DNA of 64,000 nucleotides from Acidimicrobiia bacterium (GTDB lineage Bacteria; Actinomycetota; Acidimicrobiia; IMCC26256; PALSA-610). Position 1 is the first letter of the stretch. Each line of letters starts with the position of its first letter. Location: the NCBI GenBank assembly GCA_027494135.1, contig JAOSJK010000001.1:1343378-1407377 (forward strand), given 5' to 3'. The notes beneath the pieces were generated by a model. That model saw nothing but the letters and a program-made list of their open reading frames with translations, did not search any database and was not told the DNA's origin. This document shows positions 9,122-17,234 of this stretch, one piece after another. Both the position numbers and the translations under genes were made by a program.

Positions 9122-9922
9122 TCACTCCGCGGGGAGTCGCGTGAAGTCGGGGTCGCGCTTCTCGCGGAAGGCGCGCATGGCCTCGCGGTTGGCGGGGCCC
9201 CCGACCAGACCGGCGAACGTGGGCCCCTCGCGGAGACGCGCCGCCCGCACGGCGTCGAGGCGGGCGTCGAGCATCAGTCGCTTCGTCGCGACGAGCGACG
9301 CGATCGGCATCGCCGCGATCTTCTGCGCCACCGCGAGCGCCTCGTCGAGGAGCGCCTCCGGGGCGCAGACCTTCCAGGCGAGCCCGATGGCCTCGGCCTG
9401 CCGCGCGTCGATCCACTCGGAGGTGAAGAGCGCGTGGGCCGCTTCCTGCCAGCCGACCCGCTGCGGGAGCAGCAGGCTGTTCCCGGCCTCCACCGTGACG
9501 CCGAGCCGGACGAACGGGGCGCGCAGGCGCGCACCCTCGGACATCAGCACGAGGTCGCAGTGCGGCAGGATCGTCAGGCCGATGCCGACGCCGAGCCCGT
9601 TGACGGCCGCAACCAGGGGCTTCGGGAACGACTCGACGACCTCGATGAACGGGCCGAACCCGTGCGGCGCGCCGTCGTCGTGAACGCGCGGCTCGCCAAG
9701 CTCGCCGAGGTCCTGACCGGCGCTGAACGCCCGACCCGCTCCGGTGATGACGACGCAGGCCACCGAAGGGGCGCCGGCCGCGTCGGCAAGCGCGTCGCGG
9801 ACAGCGTCGTAGAGGGCGTCGTCGAAGGCGTTGAGGGCGTCGGGGCGGTCGAGAGTGAGCAGCCGCACCCGGCCGCGGTCCTCGACCCGCAGCACCCGAT
9901 CGCCTTCGGGCCGGGCTCCCAT
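9122..9922 (-). CDS. Enoyl-CoA hydratase/isomerase family protein
   Basis: 266 residues from ATG 9922. Crotonase-fold markers: ITGAGRAFSAGQDLGEL (first oxyanion-hole element) and VAAVNGLGVGIGLTILPHCD (second oxyanion hole). The later segment GVTVEAGNSLLLPQRVG carries Glu where hydratases have a catalytic acid. Likely acts on an acyl-CoA, consistent with fatty-acid or aromatic catabolism. It starts 3 nt after the VOC gene's stop on the same strand. Confidence 0.88.
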   Translation of the reverse strand: MGARPEGDRVLRVEDRGRVRLLTLDRPDALNAFDDALYDAVRDALADAAGAPSVACVVITGAGRAFSAGQDLGELGEPRVHDDGAPHGFGPFIEVVESFPKPLVAAVNGLGVGIGLTILPHCDLVLMSEGARLRAPFVRLGVTVEAGNSLLLPQRVGWQEAAHALFTSEWIDARQAEAIGLAWKVCAPEALLDEALAVAQKIAAMPIASLVATKRLMLDARLDAVRAARLREGPTFAGLVGGPANREAMRAFREKRDPDFTRLPAE

Positions 9923-9924
9923 GC

Positions 9925-10785
9925 TCAGTGCTCCACCCGCTCGGGGTGACCGGACCAGACCCAGGCGACCGTGCGGCGTGACAGGCCGAGCATCATGCCG
10001 CCGAGCGACGACGGGTGGAGGAAGACCGTGTTCGGACCGCGCTCGCCGTCGCCCTGTTCGACAGTCGCGCCGGCGCCGGTCTCGGCGATCCGTTCGGCGA
10101 TCGCCGGCAGCTGGTCGGTCTCGGCGAACGCCATGTACAGGGACTCGCCGAAGCGCTCGAAGTAGCGGTGCATGGTGCTCCCCGGCTGGTCGGGGGCGAT
10201 GACCTCGAGCCGGTCGAGCCGGTCGGGGTCGAGGAGAGTAAGGGTGCCCGAGTAGCCGTACCGGTCGGAGGAGATCGGAACGAACGCCGAGGAGTCGATG
10301 CCGAGAAGCCCCGCATAGTGCGCGGTGGCGCCGGCCGCGTCGCTCACCAGGTTGGTGACCTCGTAGAAGGAGTCGACGGCACCGACGGGAGGGGGAGGAC
10401 TCGCCGGCGGAGTCGGTGCTCACCACGAGTCGCAGGCCATGGCCGCCGGTGTGGGGGTGTCGAGGTGGACCTGGTCTCCCTCGACGGGGGGCTCGACCCC
10501 GCGAGAGCGCAGGTGCGCGACGAAGGCGGGCAGGTCGGGGGTGGACATGCCGCCCGCGTACAGGTGGCCGTCGCGTTCGCCGACGGCTGTGGCCACCGGC
10601 CCGGCGCCGTCCGGTTCGAGCAGCTCCACGCGGCCACTCCCCAGCCGGTAGGTGGTGCGCGTCGCCCCGAGCGCAGCGACGCGGTCGTCGCCGTCGTGCT
10701 CGGCGCCCAGCAGGCCGACCCAGCCCGCCGCGGCGGCCCTGCGGTCGGGTACCGCGAGCTGCAGACGATCTACCCGCGTGAGCAC
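9925..10785 (-). CDS. Two-domain VOC (glyoxalase-fold) protein, frameshifted
   Basis: Two VOC modules in tandem. The first (LQLAVPDRRAAAAGWVGLLG to QVHLDTP) is read from GTG 10785. The second (VDSFYEVTNLVSDAAG to VFLHPSSLGGMMLG) ends at 9925. Read literally they are separated by a TGA at 10420-10422. In another frame the linker reads TGGHGLRLVVSTDSAGES, joining the two. A missing base in the G run at 10453-10457, plus a compensating indel near 10387-10397, explains this, so I treat it as one protein of about 290 residues. Metal-dependent dioxygenase, isomerase or epimerase activity is possible; the substrate is unknown. Confidence 0.68.
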
Positions 10786-10864
10786 GGGCGGCAGTCTCCC
10801 ATGCCGTGCCGATGCCCGCACCTGCGTCGTGGAGGCGAGACTCCGGTAGTTTCGCGGAAGCGCC

Positions 10865-10937
10865 GGGCCGCTAGCTCAACGGGTAGAGCGTCGGACTTTT
10901 AATCCGCAGGCACCGGGTTCGAGCCCCGGGCGGCCCA
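10865..10937 (+). tRNA. tRNA-Lys (TTT)
   Basis: 73-nt cloverleaf on the plus strand. Acceptor GGGCCGC (from 10865) pairs with GCGGCCC, discriminator A. The anticodon loop CTTTTAA gives TTT. CCA is not encoded. It lies between the VOC gene and the FliA/WhiG-family sigma gene, both on the other strand. Confidence 0.95.
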
Positions 10938-10978
10938 CCGGGAGGTCCGGGAGTCGAGAGGTGTGAGTCGCGGTGCGG

Positions 10979-11877
10979 TCAGCGCAGTATCGCCCGTCCG
11001 CCGCACGAGGCAACGGCCTCCGGCTCGGTGACCATCCTGGTGTCGAGGCGCGTCCGGTAGTCGGACGCCTCCTCTATCTCGGCGTAGTAGGCGGCCTTGC
11101 GGCGAGCCACTCGACCGTTCGGGCGCGGCTCGGCGGGGAGCGACTCCGGATCGAGCTGAGACGTGATGCCGTCCTTGAGCAGCGCGAGGGCCTCGGCGCG
11201 CAGCTGCGAGACGCGCGACTCGCTCACACCGAGCTCGTCGCCGAGCTCCTGCATGGAGAGCTCTTCGAAGAAGTAGCCGACGACGACTCGCCGCAGACGT
11301 TCCGGCAGCGTCTTGACGGCATCGACGAGGTATCCCTGGCGCTCGCGCTCCAAGAGCGCGTCCTCGGGGTTGCCGCCACCGTCGGAGAGGAGTGACTCGG
11401 CGTCACCGTCGAGGACGAGTGACTCGTAGTTGATGACGGTTGCACGGTGCACGTCTTCCACCAGCTTGTGCACGGTCTCGGCCGGGATCTTCATCTCCTG
11501 CGCGATCTCGTCGGCGGACGGGGCGCGCCCCAGACGCGCTGCGAGCTCCTCCGACGCGCTCTGCATACCGCGGAGCGGGCGCGCACCGAGCGGCTGGCCC
11601 AGTCGAGGCCGCGCAGCTCGTCGAGGAGCGCTCCCCGGATCCGGGTGGAGGCGAAGCGGTCGAAAGCGATGCCCCGCGAAGGGTCGAAGGAGCGCGCCGC
11701 CTGGGCCAGGCCGAGCATCCCCGCCGAGATCAGATCGTTGCGGCTCACGTGGCTCGGGACCCGGTGAGCGATCTCCGATACGACGTACCCGACGAGCGGG
11801 AGGTGCTGGGTCACGAGCGCCTCCTCGTTCTCCGCGCGCACCACGTCGACTCGCTCTGTCTTGCGGGTGGTCTTCAT
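10979..11877 (-). CDS. fliA: RNA polymerase sigma factor, FliA/WhiG family (one frameshift)
   Basis: About 299 residues after correction. Region 2 reads RNDLISAGMLGLAQAARSFD then FDRFASTRIRGALLDELRGL and LDWASRSVR, which is diagnostic for the FliA/WhiG group. Region 4 has LPERLRRVVVGYFFEELSMQ and LGVSESRVSQLRAEAL. A -1 break at 11572-11573 (GG for GGG) separates regions 2 and 3; restoring it gives RSRGMQSASEELAARLGR. It heads a cluster with FlgN-like, FliW and CsrA genes, so motility control is the likely role. An RsiG-like anti-sigma at 43710 is a candidate partner. Confidence 0.9.
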
Positions 11878-12028
11878 CTTGCCCCCTGCCCTCGGTTGCT
11901 GCCTCCGTCAGAAGACGGTTTCGACGGGATGGGCCCGCGGCCTTGATCAACCCTGGGGATGAATTCCGCGGGCTCGGAGCCCCGCAGGGGTACGATCGTG
12001 GGGCGATTTGTCGGGTTGTGGAGGTTCG

Positions 12029-12697
12029 GTGGAGCAGTCGGTGGAGCAGTCGGTGGAGCCGAGCGTGAAGCGTGCGGTCGTGGCCGACGAGGCCGCCCTG
12101 CTCCGCTCCGGAGTTGGTGCCGTCCTCGAGTCGTGCGGGCTGGAGGTCGTGGGCGAGACGCACTCGGGGCGCGCGGCGGTGAGGCTCGCTGCCGCCGACG
12201 ACGCCCAGTTGCTCGTTCTCGGTGTCACGACCGATCTCGACCCGGCCGACGTGATCCGCCGGACGAAACGACTCCGGCCGCCGCCGGCGGTCGTAGCCCT
12301 GCTGAGAGGGCGGGAGGATGCACCCGCCCTCGTATCGCTCGGGGTCGACGCGCTCCTCATGCGCACGGTCCGCACGGACGACCTCACCGACGCCGTCCTG
12401 CGCGTCTTCAAGGGCGAGCGGGTCGTGGCCCCGGCTCTGCTACCCGCGCTGGTAGGAGAGGTGCGACCAACACCGCGGGTGGGCCCCGCCGGCGGGAGCG
12501 ACGTGGTCCTGACCTCACGCGAGCGGGAGATCCTCGCCTTCCTGGCGGAGGGCCTGGCGAACCGTGAGATCGCCGCGGAGATCTTCGTGACCCTCGCCAC
12601 CGTCAAGACCCATGTGGCTCACATATACGCCAAGCTCGGCGCACGGAACCGCAACGACGCGCTCGGGCGCGCCGTGGCGTTGGGTCTCCTCGGCTGA
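12029..12697 (+). CDS. NarL/LuxR-type response regulator with degenerate receiver
   Basis: 222 residues from GTG 12029, which follows GGAGG (12020-12024). The C-terminal LuxR helix-turn-helix is canonical: LTSREREILAFLAEGL, NREIAAEIFVTLATVKTHV. The receiver domain keeps the acidic pair (Asp20, Glu21), but the phospho-acceptor position is Gly65 (LLVLGVTT), and the conserved Thr/Ser and Lys are Leu and Arg. It is therefore unlikely to be switched by phosphorylation. Three 12-bp repeats at the 5' end encode VEQS units, so nearby GTGs at 12041 and 12053 are alternative starts. It is divergent from the FliA/WhiG-type sigma gene and precedes the flagellar chaperone. Confidence 0.85.
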   Translation: MEQSVEQSVEPSVKRAVVADEAALLRSGVGAVLESCGLEVVGETHSGRAAVRLAAADDAQLLVLGVTTDLDPADVIRRTKRLRPPPAVVALLRGREDAPALVSLGVDALLMRTVRTDDLTDAVLRVFKGERVVAPALLPALVGEVRPTPRVGPAGGSDVVLTSREREILAFLAEGLANREIAAEIFVTLATVKTHVAHIYAKLGARNRNDALGRAVALGLLG

Positions 12698-12775
12698 TTC
12701 CGGCTCCCTGGTCGGGGCGTGATCGGGAGCTCCGGGCTCGGATGCCTTGACTCCCGGGCGCACCCCGCCGATTGG

Positions 12776-13519
12776 GTGGTTGCAGACGAGCCCCACGAGG
12801 TCGGGTCGATCGAGTTGAACGAGCTATCGGACATCCTGTTCCGCACGAGACGGCTGATGGAGCTGCTCGTCTTCAAGCTGGCCGAGGAGAAGCTCGTGGC
12901 CACGACCGATCGGTCGGAGTGGCTCGTCCACGCCGGTCGTGAGGTCGACTCGGTGGCCGCCGAGCTCCAGGTCGTGGAGCTCGAGCGGGCTCTGGCCGTT
13001 CAGTCGATCGGGGAGTCCATGGGGCTCGGCGGTGCGCCGAGGCTCGTCGAGATCGCGGCCGCGGCCCCGGCTCCATGGGGGAGGATCCTCGCGGATCACC
13101 GCAGCGCGCTGATCGGCCTGCTCGACGACGCTCACGCCGTCGCCCGTACGGGTCGCGGGGTGCAACCCGAGGTGTCGTTCGAGGTCTCGTTGCAGGCTCC
13201 CGGGCAGGCGCCGGGCGGCGGCTCACAGAGCGCGGCTGTGGCGACGCGCGATGGCAAACTCACCGGCGAGTGCACCGGCAGAGCAGAGCCCGGCGGGACG
13301 ATCGACGTGATCGTCGACGAGCTGCGAGTCATGGACGCGGCATCCGGCGAGTCCGGCGGCCGGCCGGAGGCCGGCGTCGCCGGCCATCGCGCGAGGGACC
13401 TCGATGCAGAGCTGGCGATAGCCGTCGAGGCGCTGCAGATGCACGAGGTCGCGACTGCTCACGCGCAGCCGTCTCCCATCAGGGTGATCCAGGCGTCGCT
13501 GGTCGAGTTCCTTCGCTGA
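12776..13519 (+). CDS. FlgN-like flagellar export chaperone (probable)
   Basis: About 247 residues if read from GTG 12776; a GTG at 12719 and a TTG near 12812 are alternatives. The N-terminal helix (LSDILFRTRRLMELLVFKLA followed by EEKLV) and the following helix are typical of FlgN, which guards FlgK/FlgL before export. The C-terminal half is longer than usual, Gly/Ala-rich in the middle, and ends in a helix finishing SLVEFLR. FliW follows 9 nt downstream, supporting a flagellar role. No flagellar structural gene is in the window. Confidence 0.65.
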   Translation: MVADEPHEVGSIELNELSDILFRTRRLMELLVFKLAEEKLVATTDRSEWLVHAGREVDSVAAELQVVELERALAVQSIGESMGLGGAPRLVEIAAAAPAPWGRILADHRSALIGLLDDAHAVARTGRGVQPEVSFEVSLQAPGQAPGGGSQSAAVATRDGKLTGECTGRAEPGGTIDVIVDELRVMDAASGESGGRPEAGVAGHRARDLDAELAIAVEALQMHEVATAHAQPSPIRVIQASLVEFLR

Positions 13520-13528
13520 GAGGCAGAG

Positions 13529-13951
13529 TTGACCGAGACGGATCTCACCCGGGAGGAGTGCGTAGACGCCGGGCACATCTACTTCCCGGCGGGACTTCCG
13601 GGCTTTCCCCGGCTGCGCAGCTTCGAGCTGGTGCCACTGGGAGCCGGCGAGGGCCCGTTCTCAGCACTCGTCTCGTGTGACGATCCCGGGGTCCGATTCA
13701 TCGTGGCGTCGCCGTGGGAGTTCCGGCCCGACTTCGAGCTGGACCTGGACCCCTCGACGCGCTCCCGTCTCGGCATCTCGGGGCCCGACGATGCAGAGGT
13801 CCTCTGCGTGATCACTCCCGGGGAGCGTCCGGGTGAGTCGACGATCAACCTGCTGGGTCCGATCGTGGTGAACCGCCGGACGCTCGAGGCGCGTCAGGCG
13901 GTGCTGTCGGGCCCCCGCGCCGCGGTGCGGGCGCCGCTCGGCGGCGTGTAG
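13529..13951 (+). CDS. fliW: Flagellar assembly factor FliW
   Basis: 140 residues from TTG 13529, 9 nt after the FlgN-like gene. Conserved core: IYFPAGLPGFPRLRSFEL, then a DDPGVRFIVASPW segment, and LLGPIVVNRRTLEARQAVL near the C-terminus, all typical of FliW. FliW binds CsrA and flagellin and thereby relieves CsrA repression of flagellin translation. The csrA gene follows, so the standard FliW-CsrA switch is present. Confidence 0.92.
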   Translation: MTETDLTREECVDAGHIYFPAGLPGFPRLRSFELVPLGAGEGPFSALVSCDDPGVRFIVASPWEFRPDFELDLDPSTRSRLGISGPDDAEVLCVITPGERPGESTINLLGPIVVNRRTLEARQAVLSGPRAAVRAPLGGV

Positions 13952-14061
13952 AGGGCGCTCCTCCGGATCGATCCCGACGCCGGTGGGTTGCGTGCCCGGC
14001 CGCACGGTGAGTCGTATGCTGGAACCGATCGTCACGGCGGCCGCCGCGGAGGGAGTGTCCC

Positions 14062-14307
14062 GTGCTCGTGCTCACCAGGCGTGTGAACGAGAGCATCATG
14101 ATCGGGCACGAGATCGTCGTCACCGTGCTCGAGGTGCGCGGCGATCAGGTCCGGCTCGGGATCAAGGCCCCGAGGTCGGTCGACGTGCACCGCGAGGAGA
14201 TCTTCGCCGCGCTGCACCGGGCGAACACCGATGCTGCAGCCGCATCGGAGGAGCGGGCCGGCGAACTCGACTCCGAGGTGTCGACCCTACCTACGCCGCA
14301 GGAGTAG
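14062..14307 (+). CDS. csrA: Carbon storage/translational regulator CsrA
   Basis: 81 residues. GTG 14062 follows GGAGGGAG at good spacing and the protein opens [15 protein letters not shown], the CsrA signature. [19 protein letters not shown] is the RNA-binding C-terminal strand and helix. A 25-residue acidic tail follows. CsrA is uncommon in actinobacteria and usually tracks with flagella and FliW, as here. Confidence 0.95.
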   Translation: MLVLTRRVNESIMIGHEIVVTVLEVRGDQVRLGIKAPRSVDVHREEIFAALHRANTDAAAASEERAGELDSEVSTLPTPQE

Positions 14308-14310
14308 CTC

Positions 14311-15768
14311 CTACTTCACCAGCTCTATGTAGCGGTTCTGTCCGACGATTCCGGGACGCTCTCCGATGTCGCCGGGGAGCATCTTCGCCGGGAGCACCCA
14401 GCCGGTGACCTCACTCGCCTTCTTGTTGTTCTTCCCGATCGACGCGGGGTTCCAGGGGCCGGGCTCGTAGGTGATGTTGCAGGAAGTGGCGTTGCAGTCG
14501 CCGTTCAGCGTCTGGAGGAAGACCGCCCGGAAGTTGGTGATGTGCAGGCAGTAGCTGTTGTTGCCGCAGGGCCCCGACTCGGCGAAGCGCGGCAGGTACA
14601 CGAAGCGCGGGCTGAGCTGGATGTCGTAGAGGTCGATGGGTGACTCGGTGACGGTGTTCCGCGCGAATACCGGGGCCGAGTACCCTCCGCCGGCGTAGTT
14701 GCCGACGCAGGTGCCGAGGGCCACGTGCATCAGGAGCTCTTTCTCGTCGGCGGTGTAGGCGCCGTTCGAGACGATCGCGCCGAAGACGCTCGGCCAGCAT
14801 GATGACGGGACGCTCCCGGACCCCTCCAGCGACGGGCTGATGAACTCCCAGAGTCCCGTGTTGTCGACGCCGGAGACACCGGCGACCTTCCGCACGGACT
14901 GGAGACCGACGGGGGCCAGAGCGGATGTTCGCTGCAGGCGGGCAGCCTCACCATCGGGGAAGCCGGATCCGCTGAGTAGGCCCTCGTCGAACGGGTTCGA
15001 CTTGTTGCCCGTCAGGTTCTTGAGGGTGTTCGGGCCGGCGTTGTAGCACCCGTCGAGGATCTCCGTGCCCACGTACACCGTCAGGTCGTGGTCGACCCCC
15101 ATGGCGATGTTCTGCATGAGCTTGTTGTCGGCGTTCCCCTCACAGTACGGGTGAGGGTTCGGGGAGTCCGTGTGCAGTACCTCGTTTCCGTACTGGGATA
15201 CGTCGAGCATGTTGAAGTCGCCGTTGACAGAACCCGAGCACGGCGCCGTCGTCGTGCCGGTGGATCCCGACTTGATGCAGACCTCTCCCGACCCCACCCC
15301 CGCGAAGAGCGAGAAGGGGAGCGTGCCGCTCAGCCCTGCGTTGCGGACCCGTGCCTCGGCCACTGCTCCGGTGCTCAGCGTGCTCCGTCCGAGGATCCTG
15401 CCGAAGAGCGCGGCGTACGTCTGAGTCGGGACGCGCACTCGGACGCGGTTGTACGAGTTGTCGTACGAGATGCATGGGCTCGATGCGGTCCTGGGCAGCG
15501 CGCCGGAGTCGGTGCACGTGTTCCAGGGGAAGGAGCCGCCGGCGAGGTTCGTCGACGCGTACGACTTGGCGTCGGCATCGGCGGTGGCCGTGACGGGTAG
15601 GACCTGTGCCGCCGCTAGAGCGGACGAGTCGGCGGTGTTCTGTATCTGCCGCTTCTTCGAGCGCGCCATGCCGAGATCGACCACGAGCGCGGAGAAGCCG
15701 AGCAGCACAGTGAGGGTGATCACGAAGAGGATGAGCATCGCACCGCGCTCATCGCGGGAGCGCCTCAT
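14311..15768 (-). CDS. TadG-like pilus assembly protein
   Basis: 485 residues from ATG 15768, which overlaps the tadE-like stop by 4 nt (ATGA). The N-terminus is the TadE/G-like signature: DERGAMLILFVITLTVLLGF followed by a LVVDLGMARSKKRQIQNTAD segment with a single membrane helix. The large exported part has at least ten cysteines and no clear vWA motif. Family knowledge: TadG proteins are envelope components of Flp/Tad pili. No TadA ATPase or Flp pilin is in the window. It ends 3 nt beyond the csrA stop, convergent. Confidence 0.82.
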   Translation of the reverse strand: MRRSRDERGAMLILFVITLTVLLGFSALVVDLGMARSKKRQIQNTADSSALAAAQVLPVTATADADAKSYASTNLAGGSFPWNTCTDSGALPRTASSPCISYDNSYNRVRVRVPTQTYAALFGRILGRSTLSTGAVAEARVRNAGLSGTLPFSLFAGVGSGEVCIKSGSTGTTTAPCSGSVNGDFNMLDVSQYGNEVLHTDSPNPHPYCEGNADNKLMQNIAMGVDHDLTVYVGTEILDGCYNAGPNTLKNLTGNKSNPFDEGLLSGSGFPDGEAARLQRTSALAPVGLQSVRKVAGVSGVDNTGLWEFISPSLEGSGSVPSSCWPSVFGAIVSNGAYTADEKELLMHVALGTCVGNYAGGGYSAPVFARNTVTESPIDLYDIQLSPRFVYLPRFAESGPCGNNSYCLHITNFRAVFLQTLNGDCNATSCNITYEPGPWNPASIGKNNKKASEVTGWVLPAKMLPGDIGERPGIVGQNRYIELVK

Positions 15769-16241
15769 CCGCACCACGACCAGTCGCCGGCGTCGCCGCC
15801 CGTGGAGAGCGACGTCGCTGGTTGCTCGATCCGCATCGTGACCTCACTCTTGAGGACCTTGCCGCCGAGGAACGGCGAGAGGAGGCCGGTGAGCGACTCG
15901 ACCGTGTACGAGCCGCAGACGGTCACCGGTTGTCCGACTGCCGTGCTCCCGACCTTCACGTACACCTTCGTCTTCGAGGTGTTCAGCCCGATGCGGCTCT
16001 TGGTGTACGAGACGAGGTTGGCGGTCGTGTAGTTGGTTACGACCGCCTGGCGCGCGCCCTCGCGCACCCCCTGGTTGAGAGCGATCTTCTTGTCGAATGC
16101 CGCCCCGAACTCGATGACGCCGAAGAGGAGCAGGAAGAGGATCGGTACGGCGATCGCCAGCTCCACGAGGGCGGCACCGCGCCGGTCGCGTGATCTGCGT
16201 GGACTGGAGGTGGTGTGCCGGCGGGCCCCGGTCTCATCCAT
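15765..16241 (-). CDS. TadE-like pilus assembly protein
   Basis: 158 residues from ATG 16241 (MDETGARRHTTSSPRRSRDR). RRGAALVELAIAVPILFLLL then FGVIEFGAAFDKKIALNQGV is the TadE signature: a Glu-containing N-terminal helix like a pseudopilin. The same frame stays open upstream to 16619, but that part is the opposite reading of the repeat gene and is not coding. It overlaps the repeat protein's stop by 8 nt and the TadG start by 4 nt, so all three are probably one transcript. Confidence 0.88.
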   Translation of the reverse strand: MDETGARRHTTSSPRRSRDRRGAALVELAIAVPILFLLLFGVIEFGAAFDKKIALNQGVREGARQAVVTNYTTANLVSYTKSRIGLNTSKTKVYVKVGSTAVGQPVTVCGSYTVESLTGLLSPFLGGKVLKSEVTMRIEQPATSLSTGGDAGDWSWCG

Positions 16242-17175
16242 CAGAAGAGCCTCCGCGCTCGCCGGTGTGGCCGGGTGCGTTGCCGCTGTTGCCGGGGTTC
16301 TCGCCGGTGTGGCCGGGTGCGTTGCCGCTGTTGCCGGGGTCGTCGCCGGATTGTCCCGGGGTGTCGCCGGACTGGCCTGGGGTGTCGCCGGTGTGGCCGG
16401 GTGCGTTGCCGGACTGGCCTGGGGTGTTGCCGGTGTGGCCGGGTGCGTTGCCGCTGTTGCCTGGGTCGTCACCGGTCTGGCCGGGTGCGTTGCCGCTGTT
16501 GCCGGAGTCGTCACCGGACTGGCCTGGGGTGTTGCCGGTGTGGCCGGGTGCGTTGCCGCTGTTGCCGGGGTTCTCGCCGGTGTGACCGGGTGCGTTGCCG
16601 CTGTTGCCGGGGTCGTCACCGGACTGTCCCGGGGTGTTGCCGGACTGCCCCGGCGTGTTGCCTGTCTGGCCGGGTGCGGTGCCCGACCTGCCCGGCGCGT
16701 CCGATCCGGGCCGGCCGTGGTCTGCAGGGGCAGGCCCGACTCGGCCGTCGGGGATCTGCACGCCGATCACCGACGCCAGCTCGGCGGCCACGCGCTGGGC
16801 CGCCCGAGGGAGAGCACCGGCTGCGGCTGCTCCGCCGAAGGAGGCCAGCGCGAGGATGCTTGCCGCCCATGGCATGGCCGAGCGCACGCGGCGCGCGGAA
16901 GTACCTCGCGACGGAGCACCCGGAGGTTCCTGCGCGCCGGCGTGCGCGGTGGCCATGGCGGCGAGGTGCTGCTCGACGACTGCGGGGAGGGGCGGCTTGA
17001 GTAGCTCCCGGCGGAGCTCTCGTACGATGGCGTCTGCAGCGTCGGCCGGGCAGGCTGCGTCGTCCCCGTCGCTGTCGAGGCCGCCGTTCTCGTTCGCGAA
17101 TGGCGAGTGGTCGTCGATCGGTTCCATCACGTTGGCAATCGCCGGCGGGGCCTTCGAGGAAACGGGTGCCGCCAC
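16234..17175 (-). CDS. Membrane protein with a tail of about 20 heptapeptide repeats (candidate anti-sigma)
   Basis: 313 residues. Residues 1-85 are acidic and cytoplasm-like (ELRRELLKPPLPAVVEQHLA in the middle). A single membrane helix (about 95-120, MPWAASILALASFGGAAAAG) follows. From about residue 145 to the end the chain is a tandem heptad G-[QNH]-[ST]-G-[ND]-[ATDE]-P repeated about 20 times. It lies 59 nt after an ECF sigma and overlaps a tadE-like gene. Cytoplasmic segment plus one helix plus position suggests an anti-sigma factor with an extracytoplasmic sensor tail; this is inference, since no zinc-binding anti-sigma motif is visible. GTG 17175 is the chosen start; the ATG at MEPIDD is an alternative. 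Confidence 0.75.
   Translation of the reverse strand: MAAPVSSKAPPAIANVMEPIDDHSPFANENGGLDSDGDDAACPADAADAIVRELRRELLKPPLPAVVEQHLAAMATAHAGAQEPPGAPSRGTSARRVRSAMPWAASILALASFGGAAAAGALPRAAQRVAAELASVIGVQIPDGRVGPAPADHGRPGSDAPGRSGTAPGQTGNTPGQSGNTPGQSGDDPGNSGNAPGHTGENPGNSGNAPGHTGNTPGQSGDDSGNSGNAPGQTGDDPGNSGNAPGHTGNTPGQSGNAPGHTGDTPGQSGDTPGQSGDDPGNSGNAPGHTGENPGNSGNAPGHTGERGGSSDG
16252..16692. repeat. 21-bp tandem repeat array (about 21 units)
   Basis: Coding array inside the repeat protein gene. Each 21-bp unit encodes one heptapeptide of the form GNSGNAP, GHTGNTP or GQSGDDP. Units are near-identical in DNA as well as protein, which makes slippage, copy-number change and assembly collapse likely. The true unit count may differ from the 20-21 seen. 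Confidence 0.9.
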
Positions 17176-17234
17176 TCCGCCGCCTGAGCCGCCCGGCGCG
17201 CTCGATCCCCGGCTCGGCCGGTCGGGGTGTCCGG

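Noticed and set aside
9122-10426. 434-residue ORF joining enoyl-CoA hydratase to an upstream Arg-rich segment
   Set aside because: The upstream part is an out-of-frame reading of the VOC protein gene; the hydratase begins at ATG 9922.
16242-16619. Upstream extension of the TadE-like reading frame (Ala/Thr/Pro-rich)
   Set aside because: It is another frame of the heptad-repeat gene on the same strand. The TadE family begins at MDETGARRH, and the repeat gene has a natural domain layout.
16250-16700. Regularly spaced repeats resembling a CRISPR array
   Set aside because: The 21-bp units are contiguous with no unique spacers and keep one open reading frame that encodes heptapeptides. There are no cas genes.
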